Source: Streptococcus iniae (lineage in GTDB: Bacteria > Bacillota > Bacilli > Lactobacillales > Streptococcaceae). From it: 64,000 bases of DNA. The first letter of the stretch is position 1; each line of letters begins with the position of its first letter. The position numbers and the translations under genes are program-made. The DNA is taken from NCBI RefSeq assembly GCF_030732225.1, contig NZ_CP132230.1, forward strand, positions 1,516,001 to 1,580,000, in the 5' to 3' direction. This document shows positions 43,520 through 53,370 of the stretch, piece by piece. The notes below the pieces were generated by a model. That model saw only the letters and a program-made list of their open reading frames with translations, made no database searches and was not told the origin of the DNA.

Positions 43520-44454
43520 TAGTTTGCAAAACTCTCAGTTAATTGAGGCACAACTTGTTTCTTACGGGAAACAGCGCCTGCTAAAAAGGCATGGTTATCT
43601 TCTAGTTTAAAGTTAAAGGCAGCTTCAACTTTGTCCATGTTAGCCCCTAAAGCTAAAATTTCTGAGTTTGAATTTACAATATCAGTAATCATAAGAACAA
43701 AGTCAGAATAACCTTCTTTAGCCATAGCTTCTAAGATAGCAGCTTCAATTGCAACTTTACGCTCTAAAACTTCTGCAATATCAACTGTATTTACTTGTGC
43801 TACACGTACATTATTGCCATTTAATTCAAAAGTTTTAGCATCAATATCAATCAATTCCACTTCTGTTTTACTTGCAAGATTAGTACCTGCTTTAAGCAAG
43901 GACATGCCATAATCTTCTAAATTAACTTCTGCGAGTTCAGCCAATTCTTCAGCAACTTTATGGTCTGTCATGTGAGTTGTTGGAGATTTTAATAACAAAG
44001 TGTCTGAAATCAGCCCAGAAAGAAGCAAACCTGCAATTTCTTTTGGCACTTGAACACTATGTTCTTTAAACATGCGATAAACAATTGATGATGCTGATCC
44101 AACTGGTTCCAGACGCATGAACAGTGGATTGGCTGTTTCAAAATTAGCGACACGGTGATGATCTACAACGCCATAAACAGTCACTTCACTAATATCTGAA
44201 ATGGACTGTTGGAATTCATTATGGTCTGTTAAAATAACCAATTCAGCGCCTTCAGCTTTTGCTGATGCAACAAGACGAGGTGCAGTAACACCAAAGTAAT
44301 CCAAGGCGAAACTGGTTTCTTCATTAGGAGTTCCTAGTGCTACCGCCTCAGTATCCAAACCGTAAGCATTTTTTGCTAAATAGGCAAAAGCGTAAGACGA
44401 TGCGATGGCATCTGTATCAGGATTTTGGTGACCAAAAACTAAAACTTTAGACAT
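43519..44454 (-). CDS. ppaC: Manganese-dependent inorganic pyrophosphatase
   Basis: 311 residues of the DHH superfamily (family II pyrophosphatase). Metal and catalytic motifs are [32 protein letters not shown] and [10 protein letters not shown], with the C-terminal DHHA2 substrate region [10 protein letters not shown]. It hydrolyses PPi to two phosphates. Confidence 0.96.
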   Translation of the reverse strand: MSKVLVFGHQNPDTDAIASSYAFAYLAKNAYGLDTEAVALGTPNEETSFALDYFGVTAPRLVASAKAEGAELVILTDHNEFQQSISDISEVTVYGVVDHHRVANFETANPLFMRLEPVGSASSIVYRMFKEHSVQVPKEIAGLLLSGLISDTLLLKSPTTHMTDHKVAEELAELAEVNLEDYGMSLLKAGTNLASKTEVELIDIDAKTFELNGNNVRVAQVNTVDIAEVLERKVAIEAAILEAMAKEGYSDFVLMITDIVNSNSEILALGANMDKVEAAFNFKLEDNHAFLAGAVSRKKQVVPQLTESFAN

Positions 44455-44530
44455 TGTTATACCTCATTTTATTCTTTCATTACTGTATATTCTAGCAGAA
44501 ATAGACTTGAAAATCAAAGCCTCTTACTGA

Positions 44531-44563
44531 AAATAAAAAGAAGTGAATAATACCTTATTCACT
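44531..44563 (-). terminator. Terminator of pflA
   Basis: AGTGAATAA pairs with TTATTCACT around GGTA on the minus strand, followed by TCTTTTTATTTT. Confidence 0.88.
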
Positions 44564-44565
44564 CC

Positions 44566-45354
44566 CTATGATTTATGAACACGGTTCATGTATTCCGTGT
44601 AAGATTCTGTTTTCATAATCGTTTTAGCGTTTTGGACCCTTTGCTGTGTTGGAGGTTTTACACCTTCTAATGGATATGGAATGCCCAGCTCACGCCATTT
44701 AAATTCTCCCATGGTGTGATAAGGAAGTATTTCAAATTTATCAACATTTTTTAATCCTGATACAAAGTCTCCTAAACGCTCCAAATGTTCATCAATATCT
44801 GTCAAGCCCGGTACTAAGACATGACGAATCCAAACAGGAATGCCTTTATCAGATAAATATTGGGCAAAAAGTAAAATATTTTTATTGGACTGTTTGGTAA
44901 CAATCTTGTGTTGTTCCGCATCAATTTCTTTCAGATCTAAGAGCACTAAATCAGTGACAGCCAACAATTTTTCCAGTTGTTCATGATAAGCTTCTGTTGG
45001 ACGGTAGGTAAAGCCACAGGTATCTAATGTTGTATGAACACCCAGTTTTTTAGCTTCAATAAAGAGTGCTGTGATAAAGTCAATTTGAAGCATGGCTTCG
45101 CCACCTGAAACAGTGATACCACCACTTTTACCCCAAAAATGCCGATACTGCAAGGCCTCTTTTAAAACATCACTAACCGTACGTTCTTTGGAATTATTGG
45201 TTTCCATTTGCCAAGTGTCTGGATTGTGACAATATTGGCAGCGCATTTTGCAACCTTGCATAAAAATAATAAAACGGACACCTGGGCCATCTACTGAACC
45301 AAAACTTTCAGTTGAATGGATCATACCGGTTACTTGTCCATAATCTTGTTCCAA
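44566..45354 (-). CDS. pflA: Pyruvate formate-lyase activating enzyme
   Basis: About 262 residues. Radical SAM cluster CKMRCQYC preceded by STESFGSVDGPGVRF, then GGEAMLQ and WIRHVLVPGLTD. It installs the glycyl radical on pyruvate formate-lyase under anaerobiosis. The frame opens at GTG 45372, but AAAGGAG is placed eight bases before TTG 45354, which also matches the usual N-terminus (EQDYGQVTGMIHS). The pfl gene is not in the window. Confidence 0.93.
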   Translation of the reverse strand: MEQDYGQVTGMIHSTESFGSVDGPGVRFIIFMQGCKMRCQYCHNPDTWQMETNNSKERTVSDVLKEALQYRHFWGKSGGITVSGGEAMLQIDFITALFIEAKKLGVHTTLDTCGFTYRPTEAYHEQLEKLLAVTDLVLLDLKEIDAEQHKIVTKQSNKNILLFAQYLSDKGIPVWIRHVLVPGLTDIDEHLERLGDFVSGLKNVDKFEILPYHTMGEFKWRELGIPYPLEGVKPPTQQRVQNAKTIMKTESYTEYMNRVHKS

Positions 45355-45410
45355 TATTGTTTCTCCTTTCACCTTAACATTAAGTAAGCATTTTCATTAT
45401 ATCCTTTTTC

Positions 45411-45440
45411 AAAAAAAAAGACTAGGAATTCTCCCAGTCT
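45411..45440 (-). terminator. Terminator of the CNNM/CorC gene
   Basis: AGACTGGGA pairs with TCCTAGTCT (one G-U) around GAAT on the minus strand and runs into nine T residues. It separates this gene from pflA. Confidence 0.92.
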
Positions 45441-45528
45441 CTCTTGATATTCTGTTCTATAGTAAAGTATTGATTCCATAGCACTAGATAAAGATACTCC
45501 AATAAGCTGGTAACTTTTCAAGTGATGC

Positions 45529-46863
45529 TTAATCTTGCTCTGAGTTCTGTTCTATATTAGAAATCATCAATTTCAGTTTGGTGATACGACCGTCTTTAAC
45601 TTTATCATTGATTAAGGTTAAATGCTTGCCATTACTATCACACTCAAAATGTTCTTTTTCTTCTTGACTTGGTATTGTTCCAATACCAGTCAGATAAAAG
45701 CCTGCAATGGTATCTACGTCATCACTTTCAAGTTCGGTTTCAAAAAACTCATTAAATTCATTGAGTGTCATGGTTCCAACCACAATATAGGTGTCTTCGC
45801 CAATAACATGCACAAACTGCTCTGCTTTGTCAGTTTCATCATCAATTTCACCAACGATTTCCTCTAACAAGTCCTCAAGTGTCACAAGACCAGCTACACC
45901 ACCATACTCATCAAGCAAAATAGCCATTTGATTTTGTGTATTTCGTAATTGTCTAAGCAAATCGTCCACAAAAATCGTTTCTGGAACAAACAAAGGTTCT
46001 TGAAGGATTCGTCTCATGTTGATGTTTTCAAAGCCATTTCGAAAACCTGCTTCAAGTAAGCGTTTGGTATGAACAAGTCCAATCACTTTATCTTTATCAA
46101 CATCGTAAACAGGAATTCGTGAAAAGTTTTGTTTTAAAATATCTTGAATATTCTCTGAGGTATCATCATTGATATCAATCATAAAGGCATCCGTTCTTGG
46201 AACCATCACTTCACGCGCCATCATTTCATCCAAAGAGAAAATTCCTTGAAGCATTTCAATTTCTTCAGCATCAAGAGTTGCTTCGCTGTTTGATAACATG
46301 TATTCAATTTCATCACGTGTCATCTGTGCATCAGCATCATCAAATGTCATTGGTGTTATACGACTAAGTAAATTGGTTGAAGCTGATAAAAACCAAACAA
46401 ACGGACTAACTAATTTGCCCAAAGCAATAATAACTGGTGCAGAAACAATTGCCAATTTATCCTTCAGATTCATCGCAATTCTTTTAGGATAAAGTTCTCC
46501 TAAAACAATTGAAATATAGGTTAAAAAAATCAATGAAATAATGCTTCCAGCGGTCTGTGCAGTGGCAGAGCCACCCAACCAATTTGAAAAAACTTTTCCA
46601 AGAGAAGCTGATAAACTAGCCCCTGACAAAAGGCCAATAAAGGTAATACCGACCTGAATCGTTGATAAGAAATGATTAGGTTGTTCTAAAACATTTAATA
46701 AACGAATGTATTTTTTATCACCTTCTGCAGCTTTTTGCTCCACTCGTGACCGGTTTAAGGATACTAATGCCATTTCACTGGCTGAGAAGAATGCATTTAA
46801 CAAGGTTAAAACAAACAGTAATAAAAATTGAAAATATAAGGGCTGACTCACAGGGTCTTCCAT
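45529..46863 (-). CDS. CNNM/CorC-type (hemolysin C family) membrane protein
   Basis: 444 residues. An N-terminal DUF21/CNNM membrane domain (about 1-190, NAFFSASEMALVSLNRSRVE and GELYPKRIAMNLKDKLA) is followed by a CBS pair (about 210-330, EVMVPRTDAFMID and ILLDEYGGVAGLVTLEDLLEE) and a CorC/HlyC C-terminal domain. Homologues export or regulate magnesium or cobalt, or act in metal tolerance. The substrate is uncertain here. Confidence 0.92.
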   Translation of the reverse strand: MEDPVSQPLYFQFLLLFVLTLLNAFFSASEMALVSLNRSRVEQKAAEGDKKYIRLLNVLEQPNHFLSTIQVGITFIGLLSGASLSASLGKVFSNWLGGSATAQTAGSIISLIFLTYISIVLGELYPKRIAMNLKDKLAIVSAPVIIALGKLVSPFVWFLSASTNLLSRITPMTFDDADAQMTRDEIEYMLSNSEATLDAEEIEMLQGIFSLDEMMAREVMVPRTDAFMIDINDDTSENIQDILKQNFSRIPVYDVDKDKVIGLVHTKRLLEAGFRNGFENINMRRILQEPLFVPETIFVDDLLRQLRNTQNQMAILLDEYGGVAGLVTLEDLLEEIVGEIDDETDKAEQFVHVIGEDTYIVVGTMTLNEFNEFFETELESDDVDTIAGFYLTGIGTIPSQEEKEHFECDSNGKHLTLINDKVKDGRITKLKLMISNIEQNSEQD

Positions 46864-46975
46864 TAATTGTTACTCCTAAAAATAATATAGTAAGACTATT
46901 ATAACACATTATTAGTCACTTACCTTAGTGATGGCATCGAAATTCCATAAAAAATGTCTTTTGATGCCGCCTAAA

Positions 46976-48052
46976 TTAAGGTAATGCCAATAATTCTTGC
47001 ATTTGCGTGATAAAAGAGTAATCTTCTTTATCAATACGATAAAGCGTAAAACCAGAATCAAGCGGTAAAATAAAGGCTATCTCTTGAGCGCTATTTTTTT
47101 TATCTGTTTTTAAGACCTCAAATAGGCTACTTGCTTTAAGTAAGGTCGCATCAACCTCTATTGGTAAGCCATAAGTCACAAGCATTTGTTCTAAACGCTC
47201 AAAATGATACGTCGACAATTTAGCCTCTTGTCTTGCTACTTTTGCTTCAAACATCATACCAATGGCAATTGCTTCACCATGCAAATAAGCATCATGATTT
47301 GTCAACGTCTCAATGGCGTGACCGATGGTATGACCAAAATTGAGAGAGAGGCGGTCATGGCCATCCCATTCATCTCTTTCAACGATTTTCTTTTTATTAT
47401 TAACCGCCTGGTAGATGATTTCTTTTAATAACTTCGAATCATGCTGGTTTGCAAATACGGTAAGTTTTTCAAATAAAACTTGGTCATGTATAAAAGCTAT
47501 CTTAATGATTTCACTCATGCCACAAGAAAATTCCCGTTTAGGTAAACTTGCTAAAAACAAGGTTGAAATAATAACAGCATTAGGTGGGTAAATCGCTCCA
47601 ATAATATTGGTAAATTCTTTAAAATGAACACCAACCTTCCCTCCAATACTGCTGTCAACTTGACTCAACAAGGTAGTTGGGATTTGAATATACTGAATTC
47701 CTCTATTAAAAGTTGCAGCAACAAACCCACCTAAATCACCAATAACACCTCCACCAACTGTTATTAAATAGTCTTTCTTAGTAAAGTTTAAATCAAGTAA
47801 TTTCTCATACATCAGGCTGGCCTGCTCTAAAGACTTAGAATTGCCTCCTGATGGAACAATATGAACCGTGGCTTGATATGCTTTTTCAAATCTTGCAAAC
47901 AAGTCCTGATACAAAGCATATACATTGTCATCTGTCACAAAAAAGAATTGTTTTTCTTCTGATCTTTCAACAACCCTACTCAAGGCTTCCAAGACATCAT
48001 CCTCAAATAAGACAGTATAATCTTTTAAGCGAGAACTGATTTTTAACTCCAT
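46976..48052 (-). CDS. aroB: 3-dehydroquinate synthase
   Basis: 358 residues. The NAD-binding region GGGVIGDLGGFVAATFNRGI, IPTTLLSQVDSSIGGKVGV and zinc/catalytic LNFGHTIGHAIE are AroB hallmarks. It closes DAHP to 3-dehydroquinate, the second step of the shikimate pathway. It overlaps the DAHP synthase gene by ten bases; no other shikimate genes lie nearby. Confidence 0.95.
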   Translation of the reverse strand: MELKISSRLKDYTVLFEDDVLEALSRVVERSEEKQFFFVTDDNVYALYQDLFARFEKAYQATVHIVPSGGNSKSLEQASLMYEKLLDLNFTKKDYLITVGGGVIGDLGGFVAATFNRGIQYIQIPTTLLSQVDSSIGGKVGVHFKEFTNIIGAIYPPNAVIISTLFLASLPKREFSCGMSEIIKIAFIHDQVLFEKLTVFANQHDSKLLKEIIYQAVNNKKKIVERDEWDGHDRLSLNFGHTIGHAIETLTNHDAYLHGEAIAIGMMFEAKVARQEAKLSTYHFERLEQMLVTYGLPIEVDATLLKASSLFEVLKTDKKNSAQEIAFILPLDSGFTLYRIDKEDYSFITQMQELLALP

Positions 48053-48792
48053 AAGCTTTTCCCTAGTTCCTCAAATTGCTCATAATTAATTTGCTGCTCA
48101 GCATCAGATAGAGCTTCCTCAGGATTGGGGTGAACTTCCATCATAATACCATTAGCTCCAATAGCACGCGCAATTTTAGCTGCTGGCAACAATAAATCTC
48201 TTCTACCTGTTGAATGCGAAACATCCACAATAATTGGTAAATCAACCTTTTGTTGGATGATAGGCACAGCCATAATATCTAACATGTTGCGTGTTTCAAC
48301 ATCATAACCTCTAACACCTCTTTCACAGAGTATAATGTTCTTCTTGCCATTTTCTTGTAAATACGATAAGGCACCAAGGTATTCACTAATGGTTGACATA
48401 AGACCACGTTTAAAAAGAATAGGTTTCTCGATAGTAGACAACTCTTTTAACAATTCAAAATTCTGCATATTGCGTGAACCAATTTGAATGAGATCAAGGT
48501 AATCATAAGCTTCTTCTAATTGCTTAGCTGACATGATCTCACTGACTGATTTTAAGGAAAATTCTTGACAGACCTCTTGCAAATAGCGCACACCTGTCAC
48601 TCCTAAGCCTTGAAATGACTCTGAGTTGGTTCTAGGTTTATAAGCACCACCTCTGAAGTATTTATAGCCTAAGCGCTTGACCTGTTCAGCTGACCTTCTA
48701 ATTTGTTCATATGATTCTATGGAACACGGTCCAACAATAAAATTGTTTTTATCACATGTTCTACTGGAAAAATCCAGCATAATCTTATCCAT
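48043..48792 (-). CDS. aroF: 3-deoxy-7-phosphoheptulonate (DAHP) synthase, type I beta
   Basis: 249 residues with NFIVGPCSIESYEQI, FRGGAYKPRTNSESFQGLG, QIGSRNMQNFELLKEL and VDVSHSTGRRDLLLPAA. It condenses PEP and erythrose-4-phosphate. No ACT or chorismate-mutase domain is attached, so feedback control must come from elsewhere. AAAGGAG lies before the ATG. A long hairpin (48839-48886) lies in its leader. Confidence 0.93.
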   Translation of the reverse strand: MDKIMLDFSSRTCDKNNFIVGPCSIESYEQIRRSAEQVKRLGYKYFRGGAYKPRTNSESFQGLGVTGVRYLQEVCQEFSLKSVSEIMSAKQLEEAYDYLDLIQIGSRNMQNFELLKELSTIEKPILFKRGLMSTISEYLGALSYLQENGKKNIILCERGVRGYDVETRNMLDIMAVPIIQQKVDLPIIVDVSHSTGRRDLLLPAAKIARAIGANGIMMEVHPNPEEALSDAEQQINYEQFEELGKSLWS

Positions 48793-48838
48793 TAACGACT
48801 CCTTTTTTAGTCTCTTTTATTCTTTCTTCTCTTTCAAC

Positions 48839-48886
48839 ACTGTTTTTGTGACTCTTAACAAAACTAAGCCTTGGTCACATCACAGT
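48839..48886 (-). other. Two-step hairpin in the aroF leader
   Basis: On the minus strand ACTGT...ACAGT encloses GTGAC...GTCAC. It is short and has no T tract, so it may be a leader structure or chance pairing. Confidence 0.3.
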
Positions 48887-48892
48887 ATCATC

Positions 48893-49444
48893 TTAACCTA
48901 TTTTTTCAATCATCAGTAAAAATGGTGGTGTGTTGATTTGATTAATAGCTTGGTATGTCATAACCGTCAACATGTTTTGATTTAACTTCTCTAGGTAGTC
49001 AAAAAGAGCATCTTTTTCCCTATCACCACCTTCATGACCATAATAAACCATAATAGCGATGCGCCCACCAATTTTTAGCCTTGTAATAGCTTTCTCTAAA
49101 GCCATTAAGGTTGTACGAGGCTTTGTGATAATAGTTTTGTCAGCTCTTGGCAAATACCCTAAGTTAAAAATCGCAGCATCAATTTGGTCCACATAAGCGT
49201 CTAAATGTTCATGCCCATCCAAAATCAAATCAACATTTGTGATTTCAGCCAGCTCTAACTTTTGTCTGCTGGATTCAATTGCTTCTTCTTGAATATCAAA
49301 AGCATAAACCTTAGCAACTTTAGGGGCAAAAAAGAGGGTATCATTTCCGTTTCCGACAGTTGCATCAATCAAAATACTCTCTTTATTTAAAATCTCACTC
49401 AAAAATTCATGAGACATTTCTATTGGTCGTTTCAAACAAGCCAT
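48893..49444 (-). CDS. mnmM: tRNA methyltransferase MnmM (YtqB family)
   Basis: 183 residues, class I Rossmann methyltransferase: ILIDATVGNGNDTLFFAP (SAM motif I), VYAFDIQEEAIESSRQKL and AIFNLGYLPRADKTI. B. subtilis YtqB is now known as MnmM, which methylates the wobble uridine precursor nm5s2U in tRNA. The gene lies five bases after an ABC permease, part of a ytqA-ABC-mnmM operon. Confidence 0.88.
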   Translation of the reverse strand: MACLKRPIEMSHEFLSEILNKESILIDATVGNGNDTLFFAPKVAKVYAFDIQEEAIESSRQKLELAEITNVDLILDGHEHLDAYVDQIDAAIFNLGYLPRADKTIITKPRTTLMALEKAITRLKIGGRIAIMVYYGHEGGDREKDALFDYLEKLNQNMLTVMTYQAINQINTPPFLLMIEKIG

Positions 49445-49449
49445 CCTCT

Positions 49450-50235
49450 CTAAGTATTAATATCACGTTTTGCATAGATAATTTTTGCCATAAACACTGA
49501 ACACATTGAAAGGGCAAAAGCAATTACTATCAGTGTCCAATTAATTGAAGTGTTAGCAAAGCGATCTGTAGCGTTGGCGTAGTAAAAAGGAGTTAAATAT
49601 TTCACATAATCCATATGCTCAACAATGCGGCAAATCATATCCATAAAATACATTAATAAGACAAGTCCCATACCTAATCCAGCCATTTTCTTTTTAAATA
49701 GTGCTGAAAAGGCAAATGTAAGACTCCCTATCTCCACCTGTAGCAACAAGACAAGTAAGTGGTATTGGATAAAGGCAGTCTCATTAAAAGGCATGTCAAC
49801 CTTTAGTAAGGCAAGCCACTCCAAACTAATAGCAATTAGATTAAAGAGTAAGCTATTTATTAGCAAGCTGATATACTTATGATTCACTACTTTTTGACGA
49901 CCAAGTGGTAAAGTCAATAAAAACTCGGCAGTATGTCCTTCTTCTTCTTTGGCTAATAAATCCACTCCTAAAAGTGCTCCAAACATAGCTGCTCCCAAAG
50001 TGTAAATCAAAGCAATTTCAGCCGCATAATAACCACTTAATGTGGCAATGGAAACCTTATCCATACCAAAAGCCTTTGAAACCCCACCCATGTCTTGATA
50101 AAGACTTGAAATGTCTTTCATACTATCAGCGACACTCTCATAAAGCAATATGCAAAGTGCACTTCCTAAACCAACTGAAATAGCCCATATCAAGAGGCTT
50201 TTTCTAGACTGACGCAATTCATGTTTTATAATCAT
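49450..50235 (-). CDS. ABC-2 type transporter permease
   Basis: 261 residues with six hydrophobic segments. The pattern (LLAKEEEGHTAEFLLTLPLGRQKVVNHK after the second span) matches ABC-2/EcsB-type permeases in which the TAEFLLTLP motif is common. It overlaps its ATPase gene by four bases. The cargo is unknown. Confidence 0.88.
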   Translation of the reverse strand: MIIKHELRQSRKSLLIWAISVGLGSALCILLYESVADSMKDISSLYQDMGGVSKAFGMDKVSIATLSGYYAAEIALIYTLGAAMFGALLGVDLLAKEEEGHTAEFLLTLPLGRQKVVNHKYISLLINSLLFNLIAISLEWLALLKVDMPFNETAFIQYHLLVLLLQVEIGSLTFAFSALFKKKMAGLGMGLVLLMYFMDMICRIVEHMDYVKYLTPFYYANATDRFANTSINWTLIVIAFALSMCSVFMAKIIYAKRDINT

Positions 50236-51062
50236 TTGCTATCCTCTTCATAATAGTGTCTAAACATTTCTTCCAAACTAGGCTCTTCAATTAATAAATC
50301 GTCAACCTGCATGCTTATAAGCTCATTCAATAATGCAGACACTTGCCCTTCAAAAGTAAAGGTCTTAGACTGATCATTTTTCCAAGTGGTTACAATTTTC
50401 TTTTGGCTTTTGATTAAGACGTCCACCCGATCAACAGCCATTAATTTCCCTTTTTTAAGGATAGCTATGCGGTCACAATATGCCCTAACCTCAGACAAAA
50501 CATGAGAGGATAAGAAACACGTTTTTCCATTAGCTTTCGCTTCTAAGAGCAATTGAAAGAAACGTTCTTGCATCAGTGGGTCCAATCCTGACGTTGGTTC
50601 ATCCAAAATTAATAAATCTGGTTGATGCTGCATGGCACAAACAATACTAACTTTTTTGCGATTCCCTAAGGACAGGTCTTGAATTTTTTGATGTAGAGGA
50701 ACTTCTAATAATTGGCAAATACGATCCGCCTCACGACGACAATCTTTTTTATGGGATTTGGCAGCAAAACGAATCACTTCCTTGACAGTCATATTAGGGT
50801 AAAACATAGCTTCTGAAGGCATGTAGCCAATATGCTCTAGCTTATCTTCAAACCTAAGATATTGATTTTCAAAAAGACTAATGCTACCTTTTTGATAAGA
50901 AATCAACTCAAGAAGACATCTAATTGTCGTTGATTTTCCAGCACCATTTGCCCCTAAAAAGCCAAAAATTTCTCCCTTTTCAACACTCAAGCTTAAATTG
51001 TCCAGAGCCAACTGTTTTCCGTACATTTTGGTCACATTCTTAATATCAATAATGTTTGTCAT
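50232..51062 (-). CDS. ABC-2 type transporter ATPase
   Basis: About 276 residues from ATG 51062 (MTNIIDIKNVTKMYGKQLAL), with AGAAGG upstream; the longer frame overlaps the previous gene. Walker A GANGAGKST, signature LSLGNRKKVSIVCAMQH and Walker B LLILDEPTSGLDP. It is an exporter-type ATPase of the CcmA/BcrA group. It probably works with the overlapping permease. Confidence 0.92.
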   Translation of the reverse strand: MTNIIDIKNVTKMYGKQLALDNLSLSVEKGEIFGFLGANGAGKSTTIRCLLELISYQKGSISLFENQYLRFEDKLEHIGYMPSEAMFYPNMTVKEVIRFAAKSHKKDCRREADRICQLLEVPLHQKIQDLSLGNRKKVSIVCAMQHQPDLLILDEPTSGLDPLMQERFFQLLLEAKANGKTCFLSSHVLSEVRAYCDRIAILKKGKLMAVDRVDVLIKSQKKIVTTWKNDQSKTFTFEGQVSALLNELISMQVDDLLIEEPSLEEMFRHYYEEDSK

Positions 51063-51082
51063 GCTCTTAGACCTTCTCTCTT

Positions 51083-52006
51083 TTATTTCTCGAGACGACA
51101 CCCTTGATAAGAATTACGCCTCTGCATTTCTTTATCTATAGCATTTAGCACTTCCCACTTCTTTAAACTCCACATGGGCCCAATCAGCACGTCTCTTGGT
51201 GCATCACCTGTAATGCGATGAATAACAATATCTTTTGGAATAATTTCTAATTGATCACAAATAATAGAGACATAGTCTTCTTGGCTTAATAATTGCAACC
51301 GCCCCTCATGATAATCTCTTTGCATGCGTGTGTTTGTCATCAAGTGTAAAAGATGCAACTTGATGCCTTGAATAGCATTATCTGTGACGCAACGCCGAAC
51401 ATTTTCTAACATCATCTCATGGGTCTCTCCAGGAAGACCATTAATCAAATGCGATACAATATCAATTTTAGGGAACTTACGAAGACGTTTGACCGTTTCC
51501 TTGTAGAGGTCATACGAGTGCGCTCTATTAATTATGCGTGAGGTTTCTTCAAAGGTTGTTTGAAGTCCTAACTCAACTGTAACATGCATCCGCTCAGATA
51601 ATTCAGCCAAATAAGCAATAGTCTCATCAGGTAAACAGTCTGGCCGAGTACCTATATTAATTCCAACCACGCCAGGTTCATTAATAGCTTGTTCATAACG
51701 TTGTCGAATCACCTCAACAGTGTCATGAGTATTGGTAAAATTTTGAAAATAAACCAAATACTGATTGACGTCTGGCCATTTACGGTGCATAAAATCAATT
51801 TCTTTATAAAATTGCTCCCTAATTGGAGCATCAGGCGCTACAATAGCATCTCCTGATCCTGAAACCGTACAAAAGGTACACCCACCATGTGCCACAGTTC
51901 CATCACGGTTAGGACAGTCAAATCCAGCATCAATAGGCACTTTAAAAATTTTTTGACCAAATAGCTTTCGATAGTAATCATTTAGAGTCTGGTATCGTTT
52001 TTTCAT
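51083..52006 (-). CDS. ytqA: Radical SAM protein of the TIGR01212 (YtqA) family
   Basis: 307 residues. The cluster motif is spread as FDCPNRDGTVAHGGCTFC, the TIGR01212 hallmark, followed by ELGLQTTFEETSRIINRAHS and HLINGLPGETHEMM. Its chemistry is unknown. In B. subtilis ytqA lies next to ytqB (mnmM), whereas here an ABC transporter pair lies between them. Confidence 0.9.
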   Translation of the reverse strand: MKKRYQTLNDYYRKLFGQKIFKVPIDAGFDCPNRDGTVAHGGCTFCTVSGSGDAIVAPDAPIREQFYKEIDFMHRKWPDVNQYLVYFQNFTNTHDTVEVIRQRYEQAINEPGVVGINIGTRPDCLPDETIAYLAELSERMHVTVELGLQTTFEETSRIINRAHSYDLYKETVKRLRKFPKIDIVSHLINGLPGETHEMMLENVRRCVTDNAIQGIKLHLLHLMTNTRMQRDYHEGRLQLLSQEDYVSIICDQLEIIPKDIVIHRITGDAPRDVLIGPMWSLKKWEVLNAIDKEMQRRNSYQGCRLEK

Positions 52007-52075
52007 ACTTCTTATTTTAACACAATAAAAAAAGGAAAAACGCTCTTTCGATGATTTTTCCTCACTTATAATTCC

Positions 52076-52726
52076 TTACTGCTGTTTTGAATGAAATCGC
52101 CACTCAAATCGTTTTTTGAGATAATAGGGATAAATTAAATTTAAAATGCCATAACCCAAAACAAAACCAGCAAAAACATCTGATGGATAATGCACGCCCA
52201 AATAGATTCTCGACAAGCCTATTAATAAAATAAGAAAACCTAGAATTAACTGCATCGAATACTTCAAAAAACCATGTTTGACCCGATCATGGATGATGAT
52301 AATAAGTGATCCTAAGATTAAAAAACTACCTAAGGAATGACCACTTGGAAAGGAGAAGCCACCAGCATGAACTAAATGTTCTAAATCTGGTCTGATACGT
52401 TGATAAACCTGTTTGAATGCAACAATTAAAATACCTGCTATAGCACCATTAATCAGCACCAACAAGGCCTCTATTTTCCATTTTTTTATGTAGAAAATAG
52501 CTGCGAATAAAAAAACAAGAATAAATTGCGTCAGCACATTTCCCATAACAGTTATGGCCTTAAACATACTTGTTAAGTGACTTGGCAACTGTCCTCGCAC
52601 AGCATTTTGAACATAACTATCAAACCCATGCAAGGTATTGGGATAAAACTGGACAGTATAGCCAATCATAACAAAAATCAGGAAAGCAAATGATGACTTG
52701 AGTAAATAATGTTGTTTGTTTGTCAT
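52076..52726 (-). CDS. PAP2-family membrane phosphatase
   Basis: 216 residues, about six spans. The phosphatase signature is complete: KQVYQRIRPD, FSFPSGHS and SRIYLGVHYPSDVFAG. Likely substrates are undecaprenyl pyrophosphate or phosphatidic acid. It lies directly after ribU on the same strand, so it may be under FMN riboswitch control by read-through. Confidence 0.92.
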   Translation of the reverse strand: MTNKQHYLLKSSFAFLIFVMIGYTVQFYPNTLHGFDSYVQNAVRGQLPSHLTSMFKAITVMGNVLTQFILVFLFAAIFYIKKWKIEALLVLINGAIAGILIVAFKQVYQRIRPDLEHLVHAGGFSFPSGHSLGSFLILGSLIIIIHDRVKHGFLKYSMQLILGFLILLIGLSRIYLGVHYPSDVFAGFVLGYGILNLIYPYYLKKRFEWRFHSKQQ

Positions 52727-53290
52727 TTAAATGGTATATCTTTCTATTATTGGTCTGCAAGCAAAGTAAATGAAATAAAATGAAAGTGCAAAAGCTAGAC
52801 CTTCAACAAGATTAAAGGGAATAACCATTGAAACCATGTATTTGGTTAAACCAATATAAGCTGAAATATCAAAATTTGCAAACTTAGCATACAAAGGAAC
52901 GGCATAAAAATAGTTCAATAACACCATAACAAGGGTTAAAGAAAGCGTTCCTAAAACACTAGCAAAAACAAATTGACCTCTATTCTTTTGGGGTTTCCAA
53001 ACCAAGGCAAATAAGGTAACAAAGGTTGCTAGTGCAATGATATTCATTGGTAAACCAATAAAATCATTAATGCCACTGTTATTGAGAATCAATTTGAGAA
53101 GTGACCGCAATATAAGAATCAAGTAAGCGTGCTTAAGGTCAATCAAAACCAGTCCCAACAAAACAGGGATAATACTAAATTCAATCTTAAGGAAACTTGC
53201 TCCTGGAATGATTGAAAAGCTAAAAAACATCAGGATAAAGGATAAGGCTGATAAAATTGCAACCATTACCAAACGATGTGTTTTTGACAT
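52727..53290 (-). CDS. ribU: Riboflavin ECF transporter S component
   Basis: 187 residues, five to six spans, with LVMVAILSALSFILMFFSF at the start and LLKLILNNSGINDFIGLPMN in the middle, matching RibU. GGAGGAAC lies before the ATG. An FMN riboswitch upstream confirms the substrate. The ECF energising module is not encoded nearby. Confidence 0.94.
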   Translation of the reverse strand: MSKTHRLVMVAILSALSFILMFFSFSIIPGASFLKIEFSIIPVLLGLVLIDLKHAYLILILRSLLKLILNNSGINDFIGLPMNIIALATFVTLFALVWKPQKNRGQFVFASVLGTLSLTLVMVLLNYFYAVPLYAKFANFDISAYIGLTKYMVSMVIPFNLVEGLAFALSFYFIYFACRPIIERYTI

Positions 53291-53370
53291 AAAAAAGTTC
53301 CTCCAATTTTTTCAAATTGAAAGAAGTTCCTTCGTAGTTGAGTACACTAAAAAAGCAACTCAAAAAACCC

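Noticed and set aside
51083..52006. Radical-SAM-maturated peptide (RiPP) cluster
   Set aside because: The radical SAM belongs to TIGR01212, lacks a SPASM region, and no short precursor gene with a leader was visible near the ABC pair.
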